This document shows, piece by piece, positions 57,639 through 64,000 of a stretch of DNA of 64,000 nt. The stretch is from Streptomyces sp. 35G-GA-8. GTDB taxonomy: Bacteria; Actinomycetota; Actinomycetes; Streptomycetales; Streptomycetaceae. Numbering within the stretch: position 1 is the first letter of the stretch; each line of letters starts with the position of its first letter. The notes beneath the pieces were generated by a model. That model did not search any database and was not told where the DNA came from. It was given only the letters and a program-made list of their open reading frames with translations. The stretch lies in NCBI RefSeq assembly GCF_023534745.1, contig NZ_JAMHJQ010000003.1, forward strand, positions 366,504-430,503. Direction: 5' to 3'. Made by a program: the position numbers and the translations under genes.

Positions 57639-58217
57639 TCAGAGCGTGAGCAGCATCGCCAGCATCGCGATGCCCATGGAGAGACGGCAGACCAGCGCCA
57701 GCTCCGGCCGCTCGCCCCAGTCGGCCAGGGCGGTACCCCCACCGCCCTCGGGGCCCGCGGTGGCCGGCACCGGCAGCAGCCGGGCGCCCGCCCGGAGCAC
57801 ATAGCCGGCGTAGTAGACCAGCAGCACACCGGTGATCAGCGGCGCTCCGCTGCCCCCCGCCCCCGCCGTGTGCGCGGGGTGTGCCCCCGCCGGGGCGAGA
57901 GCCATGGCCCCGGCCATATAGACCATCGCGAGCATCCCCAGCAGATGGTGCAGCCGGTGCCCCTTCCCGCCGGCCCTGAGGAGCGTATGGAGCGCCGCGC
58001 CGCCGAACACCACCACGTATCCCGCCCAGACCCACCGGGGCGGCGTCAGCACGGCCGCGGGCACCGCCATGGCCGCCATCCCGAACCCCATCAGCGCCTC
58101 GCCGCCCGCCGAACCGCGCTGGCCGCCCACGCCGGCGCGCAACCGGAGCAGACAGTAACTCCCGGCCGCCGCGCAGAGCGCGACAAGCAGCCAGCCGGAC
58201 ATCGCAGGTCCGTGCAT
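57639..58217 (-). CDS. DUF5134-like membrane protein
   Basis: Small integral membrane protein, 192 residues, with six hydrophobic segments (SGWLLVALCAAAGSYCLL, GFGMAAMAVPAAVL, VWAGYVVVFGGAAL, LLGMLAMVYMAGAMAL, LITGVLLVYYAGYVL, LVCRLSMGIAMLAMLL). A His-rich centre (GKGHRLHHLLGM and AGAHPAHTAG) resembles DUF5134 proteins, which have histidines that might bind metal or heme. Function unknown. ATG 58217 has GGAGG 4-5 nt upstream; ATG 58202 is a second possibility. It lies upstream of the M56 gene and may be on the same transcript. Confidence 0.8.
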   Translation of the reverse strand: MHGPAMSGWLLVALCAAAGSYCLLRLRAGVGGQRGSAGGEALMGFGMAAMAVPAAVLTPPRWVWAGYVVVFGGAALHTLLRAGGKGHRLHHLLGMLAMVYMAGAMALAPAGAHPAHTAGAGGSGAPLITGVLLVYYAGYVLRAGARLLPVPATAGPEGGGGTALADWGERPELALVCRLSMGIAMLAMLLTL

Positions 58218-58566
58218 CGCGCCTCCCCGTCTACGGACTCGTCCGGAAAATGCCCGGCGCCGCCGATGCGCATACGAGCGCAGAGGGACACAGGGGGAGC
58301 GCACCGGGGGTCACGGGCCCGGCGGGGCGCCGCCGTTCGGTTATTCACATTTCGCTGGAAACGGAAAGCGTAAAGAAAATAGGCTGACAGGCCCTCGCTT
58401 TTGCCCGTCGAATTCCTGGTGCGCATGGCCTTGTGGCGACGGTAGCGCCCGACTACTTTGCGAAGGCGTGCCCTTGGGGGCCGGGCGGACTGCCGCCGCC
58501 TGTAAATCCCCCCACCCCCGAGGACTTTACGCATTCTGGCAGATATCGAGTGGGAGGCATTCCCCC
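58218..58566. other. Divergent intergenic region before the GH99-like gene
   Basis: No gene is supported in these 349 nt. There is a small GC hairpin (CGGCG-GGG-CGCCG, near 58320), then an A+T-richer stretch at about 58338-58400 (TTATTCACATTTCGC and GTAAAGAAAATAGG) that probably holds the promoters. GGGAGG just before 58560 is the ribosome site of the GH99-like gene. Confidence 0.6.
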
Positions 58567-59841
58567 ATGCATATGTCACGACGGTCGGCCCTCGCGTCCG
58601 CACTGGCGGCCTCGGCCGCCATCGCCGGCGTCGGCGCAGCCCAGCAGGGTGCCTCGGCGGCCGAACCGCGCCGCCGCGCACAGTCGGGACCCACCGCCAG
58701 TCCTCCCGGTGACGTGGTCGGTAAAATCACCGTGGGTTACCAGGGCTGGTTCGCCTGTACCGGTGACGGCGCCCCCATCAATGGCTGGTGGCACTGGAGT
58801 CAGAACATGAGCCAGCCGCCGTCGCTCAGCAATACCACCATCAAGTCGTGGCCGGACATGCGGGAATACTCCCGCGGTTACCCCACCGCCTACCCGAACC
58901 TGAACAGCGGCCAGCCCGCCACGCTGTTCTCCTCCTGGGACCAGCAGACGGTCGACACGCACTTCCGCTGGATGCGGGAGAACAACTGCGACACGGCCGC
59001 GCTCCAGCGCTTCAACCCGTTCAGCCCGGAGGGCCCGACCCGGGACGCGATGGCGCAGAAGGTGCGCCAGGCGGCCGAGGCCAACGGCCGTAAGTTCTAC
59101 ATCATGTACGACGTCACCGGCTGGACGTCCATGCAGTCCCAGATCAAGGAGGACTGGACGTCGAAGATGAGGGCGCACACGGCGTCCAGCGCCTACGCGA
59201 AGCAGAACGGCAAGCCGGTGGTGTGCATCTGGGGCTTCGGCTTCAACGACCCGGGCCGCCCCTTCGCGCCCGCGCCGTGCAAGGAGGTCGTGGACTGGTT
59301 CAAGGCCCAGGGCTGCTATGTCATCGGCGGTGTGCCCACCCACTGGCGCAACAGCACCGACGACTCCCGGCCCGGCTTCCAGGACGTGTACCGCGCGTTC
59401 AACATGATCTCGCCCTGGATGGTCGGACGGATCGGCAACGTCGCCGACACCGACCGGTTCTTCCGCGATGTCAACACGCCCGACCAGGCGGAGTGCAACG
59501 CCCGCGGCATCGACTACCAGCCGTGTGTGCTGCCGGGTGATCTCCAGGAACGCCACCGCGCCCACGGGGACTTCATGTGGCGGCAGTTCTACAACATGGT
59601 GCGGGTCGGCGCGCAGGGCATCTACATCTCCATGTTCGACGAGTTCAACGAGGGCAACCAGATCGCGAAGACCGCCGAGACCGGTGCGCAGGTGCCGTCC
59701 GGGTCGGGTATCTGGGCGCTGGACGAGGACGGCACCTCCTGCTCGTCCGACTACTACCTGCGGCTGACCGGCGACGGTGGCCGGATGCTGAAGGGCCAGA
59801 TCGGACTGACGGCCACCAGGCCCACCCGGCCCAGGATCTGA
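58567..59841 (+). CDS. Tat-exported GH71/GH99-like glycoside hydrolase
   Basis: Secreted protein, 424 residues. The N-terminus MHMSRRSALASALAASAAIAGVGA with two arginines before a hydrophobic stretch is a Tat signal. The mature part begins VGKITVGYQGWFACTGDGAPINGWWHW, the hallmark of GH71/GH99-like proteins, followed by TAYPNLNSGQPATLFSSWDQQTVDTHFRWM in pieces, KFYIMYDVTGW, GVPTHWRNS, and QGIYISMFDEFNEGNQI, where the acidic pair may be catalytic. GH99 enzymes cleave alpha-mannosides inside chains; GH71 cleaves alpha-1,3-glucan. With a GH38 mannosidase next door, mannan or mannoprotein breakdown is a fair guess. GGGAGG lies about 9 nt before ATG 58567; ATG 58573 is also possible. Divergent from DUF5134 and convergent with the ROK gene. 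Confidence 0.85.
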   Translation: MHMSRRSALASALAASAAIAGVGAAQQGASAAEPRRRAQSGPTASPPGDVVGKITVGYQGWFACTGDGAPINGWWHWSQNMSQPPSLSNTTIKSWPDMREYSRGYPTAYPNLNSGQPATLFSSWDQQTVDTHFRWMRENNCDTAALQRFNPFSPEGPTRDAMAQKVRQAAEANGRKFYIMYDVTGWTSMQSQIKEDWTSKMRAHTASSAYAKQNGKPVVCIWGFGFNDPGRPFAPAPCKEVVDWFKAQGCYVIGGVPTHWRNSTDDSRPGFQDVYRAFNMISPWMVGRIGNVADTDRFFRDVNTPDQAECNARGIDYQPCVLPGDLQERHRAHGDFMWRQFYNMVRVGAQGIYISMFDEFNEGNQIAKTAETGAQVPSGSGIWALDEDGTSCSSDYYLRLTGDGGRMLKGQIGLTATRPTRPRI

Positions 59842-59907
59842 CGGCCCGTCACGCGACTACGCGATGACGTACGGGGCCGCCGGGACAACCCCGGCGGCCT
59901 CTCCGTA

Positions 59908-62181
59908 TCAGCCCGCCGGCAGATGCCGTGCCCGGCTCTCCCGCCCCCGCAGCCGGGGCGTGAAGGTCGCGTGGAAGATGGTCGACGCCGCCCCCACGGC
60001 GGCGGCCTCCGCGCTCAGCACGGACGGCTCGACCGCGACCCGCCGCAGCCGTCTCGCCGTCGGGAACGCGTTGACGGTACGGGCGATCTCGTCGAGATAG
60101 AAGTCGGCGACGTCCTCGGTGAAGAAGGGGCCGCCGAGCACGATCAGATCGATGTCCAGCAGATCGACCATGCCCAGCGCCCCCCGCCCCACCGCCTGCG
60201 CGACCTCGCGTACGGCCGCCGCCGCCGCGGGATCGCCCGCCGCGGCGGCCTCGCCCACCGCCAGATAGGCGGCGGTGCTCCCTGAGGTACCTCCCGGCGC
60301 GGCCGGTACGGGACGCATCCCGCCCAGCGCCGCGAGCTCCGGCACGGACACCGGCGGATTGCACTCCGGAAGGATCTCCGGCCTGCCGTCCTTGGCCACC
60401 CGCCCCAGTGCGATGGCGCACAGCTGCCCGAACTCCCCGGCGTTGGCGCTGATCCCGCGGTACAGATCGCCATTGAGATAGAGCCCGGTGCCGACGCCCG
60501 TACCGAGATAGAGATACGCGAAGTCCCTGGCCCTGCGGTCGCGCCCGATCCACCGCTCACCGGCCGCCGCCGCGGTGGAGTCCTTCTCCATCAGGACGGG
60601 GCACGGGAAGTGGTCCTGGAGCAGATACAGCAGCGGCAGATCGCCCCAGGCCGACATCAGCGGCGGTCCGAGCACCGTGCCCGACGCGGTGTCGACCGGC
60701 CCCGGGACGGCGACACCGATACCGAGGAAGCCGTCCTCCCGTACCGATCCGCGCGCCTCCGCCAGCGTCTCCCGGCCCAGCGCGGCCACCCGTTCGACGA
60801 ACTCCGCCGGATCGATGTCGGCGCTCACGGGCCGGGTACGGGTACGGACGATCGCGCCGTCGAGGTCGATGACGACCGCGGTGAGCACCTCCGGGTCGAT
60901 ATGGATACCGAGCGCGTGGGCGGCCGTCCCGCAGAGCCGCACCGGCGTACGGGGCTTGCCCGAGGTGGCGCGCCGCTGGGCGTCCTCGATGAGGATGCCC
61001 CGGTCCAGCAGCGACCTGGCGATCCGGGAGACCGACTGCTGGGTGAGGCCCGTGCGGTGGGCTATCTCGCCCCGGGTGATGGTGCCGGAGAGCCGTACGG
61101 TCTCGATGACCACGCACTCGTTGAACGAGCCCAGATCGATCTGGTTGACCCCGCTCCAGGACTGGCTTCCCGCCGTGCCGTCCGCGCTGTGGTCCGTGCC
61201 AGGAGGGCCCGCGACGTTCTCCCGCAGCCAGCGCACCGCCGCGCACGGGGTGTCGGGCCGCGCCGCCGCGTACCGTTCCAGTTCGGCCGCCAGATCGAGA
61301 TAGACCCGGCGCGAGGACTCCGGATGACTGGTGCTGTCGAGCGCGATCATGGCGCGGAGGAAGGTGCGCCAGGTCGACCGCGCGGGAATCCGATGGTGCG
61401 TCACCAAGCCCTCGGACGCGGCACGTTGAGGTAAGCCGCCGTCGGCCGCCGGCGTCTCCCAGAGCGTGATGGCGTGCAGCCGGAGGTCCGGATGGCCCCG
61501 GCCCGCCTCGGCCAGATACTCCGCGAGGCCGCCGGGCGCGGACGGGATGTCACCGTCCGTGCCGCGCGCCGTCGCCGCCGTCAGCGCGGCCTCCACCGCC
61601 CGGTCGAGTCCGGCCAGTTCGTCCGAGCCGAGCACGGTCCCGGCGGCGGACTGCCGGGGCGCCCCCTGCCGGGTGCCCGCCAGGAGCACCGCGCGCCACG
61701 GGTCCACATACAGGCCCATCACCCAGACCTCGGCGCTGGGCAGCGGTGGTCTGGTCGGTACGGACGGGACGGGCGTCTCGTCGGGGGAGAGCCGCCAGCG
61801 GCGCCGGATCCCGGCGACCGTGGCGTGCGAGAGGCCCAGCTCCCGGGCGACCGCGCGCGAGGCGCCGCTGCCACCGGGCGCGAGCAGCGTACGGGTGACG
61901 ACCTCCGCCTCGTCCACGGTGGCGGGCCGGCCGGTGCGCGGGCGCCGGCCGAGGCCGTCGATCCCCGCGCTCGTCCAGCGCTGCCGCCAGGTGCCGACCG
62001 TCTGCCGGGACACCCCGAGCCGACGGGAGATCTCGGCGTCGCGCAGCCCGTCCGCGGCGAGGAGGACGACACTCGCCCGGGTCGCGAGCGGGCCGCCCTC
62101 CTCGGCCCAGCGGTGCAAGACGGCCCGGTGCTCCGGGGGCAGAGAGCCGCCCGGGCCGTCGTCCTTGGGGGCCTCAGGCAC
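59908..62181 (-). CDS. ROK-family regulator fused to an IS630-transposase-like N-terminal region
   Basis: Fusion protein, 757 residues. Residues 1-130 hold two helix-turn-helix units in the layout of IS630 transposases: ATRASVVLLAADGLRDAEISRRLGVSRQTVGTWRQRW and SRAVARELGLSHATVAGIRRRW (in pieces). Residues 150-310 follow the IS630 catalytic domain (VMGLYVDPWRAVLL, HHRIPARSTWRTFLRAMIALDS), but the DDE acidic residues are gone. The rest is ROK: a third HTH (GEIAHRTGLTQQSVSRIARSLLDRG), then LGIHIDPEVLTAVVIDLDG, GIGVAVPGPVD, EKDSTAAAAGERW and YLGTGVGTGLYLNGDLYRG. The zinc CxCGxxGC motif of ROK repressors is not seen. It probably senses a sugar for the co-transcribed GH38 gene. GTG 62181 sits in GTGCCTGA, overlapping the GH38 stop, with GGGAG 5 nt upstream; GTG 62217 is the alternative. 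Confidence 0.85.
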   Translation of the reverse strand: MPEAPKDDGPGGSLPPEHRAVLHRWAEEGGPLATRASVVLLAADGLRDAEISRRLGVSRQTVGTWRQRWTSAGIDGLGRRPRTGRPATVDEAEVVTRTLLAPGGSGASRAVARELGLSHATVAGIRRRWRLSPDETPVPSVPTRPPLPSAEVWVMGLYVDPWRAVLLAGTRQGAPRQSAAGTVLGSDELAGLDRAVEAALTAATARGTDGDIPSAPGGLAEYLAEAGRGHPDLRLHAITLWETPAADGGLPQRAASEGLVTHHRIPARSTWRTFLRAMIALDSTSHPESSRRVYLDLAAELERYAAARPDTPCAAVRWLRENVAGPPGTDHSADGTAGSQSWSGVNQIDLGSFNECVVIETVRLSGTITRGEIAHRTGLTQQSVSRIARSLLDRGILIEDAQRRATSGKPRTPVRLCGTAAHALGIHIDPEVLTAVVIDLDGAIVRTRTRPVSADIDPAEFVERVAALGRETLAEARGSVREDGFLGIGVAVPGPVDTASGTVLGPPLMSAWGDLPLLYLLQDHFPCPVLMEKDSTAAAAGERWIGRDRRARDFAYLYLGTGVGTGLYLNGDLYRGISANAGEFGQLCAIALGRVAKDGRPEILPECNPPVSVPELAALGGMRPVPAAPGGTSGSTAAYLAVGEAAAAGDPAAAAAVREVAQAVGRGALGMVDLLDIDLIVLGGPFFTEDVADFYLDEIARTVNAFPTARRLRRVAVEPSVLSAEAAAVGAASTIFHATFTPRLRGRESRARHLPAG

Positions 62182-64000
62182 CAGTGCTCCCGCCCGCCCC
62201 GTGGTGTGCCGCGGCACGGCCCGTGGCCGGAGCGGTACGGGCCCCCGCCGGGACGTCCGCCGCCGGGCGGTTCCCGGGCGTCAGCCGCAGCGTCAGGATC
62301 TGGAAGGGCCGCAGCGCAATGCCGACCGAGCCGTTCTCGTACGGGCGCGCGGCGATCGGCTCCTCCAGGAGGTCCGTCTCGCACACCGACACCACCGGGA
62401 ACGCGGCGGAGAGCGCCGTACGGGCCCGGCCGCCGCGCGACTCGTAGAGCCGTACGACCAGATCCCCCGAGCGGTCGTCGGCGAGCTTCACCGCCTCCAC
62501 GATCACATCGGGATGGTCCACCGAGACCAGCGGCGGCGCGGCGGATCCGGCGGCACCCAAAGGCCCGGGACGCAGCGGCAGATTGACGGCGTACCCCTCG
62601 GCGATCGCCTCACCGATCCCGGCCCCGGGGCGTACCGCGTGCCTGAAGCGCTGCGGCCCCCGGTCGGCGTGCGGGTCCGGACTGTGCGCCGCGCGCAGCA
62701 GGGTGAGCCGTACGGTGGTGGTCGTGCCCGCGTCCTCGCGGGTGTGGCGCGAGACGTCATAGCCGTAGGTCGAGTCACCGGCGAACGCCACACCCCAGCC
62801 GTGCTCGCCCACATGGATCCAGCGGTGCGCCCAGAGCTCACAACGGGCCCCGCCCTCCCCGGAGTTCTCGTGTGTCGGGCGCGCGACATGGCCGAACTGG
62901 ATCTCCGCGCCGCTGTGTTCGGCGTGCACGTCAAGCGGCCAGACCGCCTTGAGGAGAGTGTCACGCTCGCGCCAGTCGACCTCGGTGTCGATGGTGAGGG
63001 ACCGGCCACCGGCGGTCAGCGAGAGCGTCTGCTCGATCGTGGACCTGCCGGTGCTCCGCACCACCCGGACGGCCGCCAACAGAGGCCCCCGGGCGCTCAC
63101 TTCGACCGAGTCGGCCCGGTCGAGATCGTGGCACGCCGCACGGTGACGGGCGTCCAGGTTCCGGGCGCTCCAGCGCGGTGGGTCGTCGCGGTACAGCCGC
63201 AGCAGATTGCCCGCCGCTCCCGGCGCGACGGTCTCCCGGCCCGTGGCGAGGTCCAGCAGGGAGCGTACGAGCCCCTCGGTGTCGACATGGATCCGCAGCA
63301 GCCCGTTGTCCAGGAGCAGCCCGCCGCCGTCCGCGGGCCGTACGGTCACGGGCGTGACTCCCGCGGTCCCGGGAACGACCGCACCACGGCCGAGGGCCGG
63401 CGCCTCGGCCAGTACGGCGACGCGTCCGTCGGCCAGCGGCTGACCGCCGGCGGCAGGCCGGTCCTGGTCCAGGACCACCACCTCGCGGCGCGCGAGCGGC
63501 CCCGCGTTGAAGACGGACACGCCGGTGGCGTCGCCACCGTCGGACGTTCCCACGGCCCGGCGGACCAGCCGCTCCAGACGGCGGTGGACCTCGCGGTAAA
63601 GCTGCTCGGCCTCGTGGTGCGCCCAGGCGGTCGAGGTGCCGGACAGCAGATCGTGGCCCTGCTGGAGCAGCACCTTCTTCCACAGGGTGTCGAGCTCGTC
63701 GTACGGATAGGGGACGCCGTCCCGGACGGCGGCGGTCGCCGACCACAACTCGGCCTCGCGCAGCAGCGATTCGGCGCGGCGGTTACCGCGCTTGGTACGC
63801 GCCTGGCTGGTGTAGGTGCCGTGATGGGACTCCGGGCGGAACTCACCGCGCCACACCGGTGCGTCCGGACGCGTGTGGAGGACATCCCGGAAGAAGTGCG
63901 CGGGATGCCGGCTCCCGACGCGTGGCGAGCCCTCCAGATCGGCCAGCCGGCGGGCGCGCTCCAGTGTCTCGCGGGTGGGGCCGTGACCGTCGGGGCCGCC
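62174..64000 (-). CDS. Glycoside hydrolase family 38 alpha-mannosidase (5' end off window)
   Basis: C-terminal part, 608 codons, of a GH38 alpha-mannosidase; the frame stays open to the window edge, so the gene starts beyond 64000. Seen in order: GPTRETLERARRLADLEGSPRV near the edge, then VWRGEFRPESHHGTYTSQARTKRGNRRAES, which is the family segment WxGELYLExHRGTYTSQ next to the active site, the helical domain (LDTLWKKVLLQQGHDLLSGTS with a zinc-site His), then the long beta-sandwich domain with LLLDNGLLRIHVDTEGLV, HVARPTHENSGEGG and the final PYENGSVGIALRPFQILTLRL. These exo-enzymes trim alpha-mannosides; bacterial forms are usually cytoplasmic. The nucleophile-bearing N-terminal half is outside the window. 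Its stop overlaps the ROK regulator start, giving one transcript. Confidence 0.93.
   Translation of the reverse strand, partial: GGPDGHGPTRETLERARRLADLEGSPRVGSRHPAHFFRDVLHTRPDAPVWRGEFRPESHHGTYTSQARTKRGNRRAESLLREAELWSATAAVRDGVPYPYDELDTLWKKVLLQQGHDLLSGTSTAWAHHEAEQLYREVHRRLERLVRRAVGTSDGGDATGVSVFNAGPLARREVVVLDQDRPAAGGQPLADGRVAVLAEAPALGRGAVVPGTAGVTPVTVRPADGGGLLLDNGLLRIHVDTEGLVRSLLDLATGRETVAPGAAGNLLRLYRDDPPRWSARNLDARHRAACHDLDRADSVEVSARGPLLAAVRVVRSTGRSTIEQTLSLTAGGRSLTIDTEVDWRERDTLLKAVWPLDVHAEHSGAEIQFGHVARPTHENSGEGGARCELWAHRWIHVGEHGWGVAFAGDSTYGYDVSRHTREDAGTTTTVRLTLLRAAHSPDPHADRGPQRFRHAVRPGAGIGEAIAEGYAVNLPLRPGPLGAAGSAAPPLVSVDHPDVIVEAVKLADDRSGDLVVRLYESRGGRARTALSAAFPVVSVCETDLLEEPIAARPYENGSVGIALRPFQILTLRLTPGNRPAADVPAGARTAPATGRAAAHHGAGGSTGA

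Overview
The window looks like a Streptomyces (or close relative) chromosome: very high G+C with G/C-biased third codon positions, GTG starts, secreted Tat/Sec proteins, BTAD-type and ArsR-like regulators, and actinobacterial orphan families. No tRNA, rRNA, CRISPR array, phage or complete insertion sequence was seen.

The left half (about 1-32033) is a plus-strand nonribosomal peptide cluster: an FtsX-type ABC permease (export, ATPase partner off the left edge), a free-standing penicillin-binding-protein-type serine enzyme, two large NRPS genes, an MbtH protein, an NTF2-like protein, a branched-chain aminotransferase, a YbaK-like deacylase, a TrpC paralogue and an ArsR-like regulator. The NRPS domain order is A-T / C-A-T-E / C-A-T-E / C-A-T // C-A-T / C-A-T-E, six modules and no thioesterase. 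Specificity residues read by eye give an unassigned first residue, two identical hydrophobic residues, a Val-type pocket, an exact Asn pocket and a Gly-like pocket. Together with the trans-acting cyclase, the NTF2-like/aminotransferase pair known to make L-allo-isoleucine, and TrpC, this points to a head-to-tail cyclic hexapeptide of the desotamide/wollamide family: Trp-Leu-D-Leu-Val(or allo-Ile)-Asn-Gly (or a variant at position six). The family is known. Less expected are the degenerate epimerization domains in modules 2 and 6, large recombined duplications with different codon use, short tandem repeats at several gene junctions, and the co-transcribed deacylase.

The right half (32125-64000) is housekeeping and accessory chromosome: an Lrp/AsnC regulator with a HAD hydrolase; a coiled-coil protein divergent from a large secreted subtilase preceded by a structured leader; an alpha/beta hydrolase divergent from a BTAD regulator; a FUSC-like membrane protein; a lactonase-fold protein; a CbiX-like protein; a BadF-type kinase with uracil-DNA glycosylase; an Asp-box protein; an OYE-type flavin reductase divergent from an ArsR regulator with two palindromic operators; a DUF305 lipoprotein divergent from an LVIVD-type secreted protein; a TetR regulator; and a minus-strand membrane/phosphatase group. 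The right edge holds a GH99-like secreted enzyme and an operon of a GH38 alpha-mannosidase (cut by the edge) with a ROK regulator fused to what looks like a dead IS630 transposase domain.
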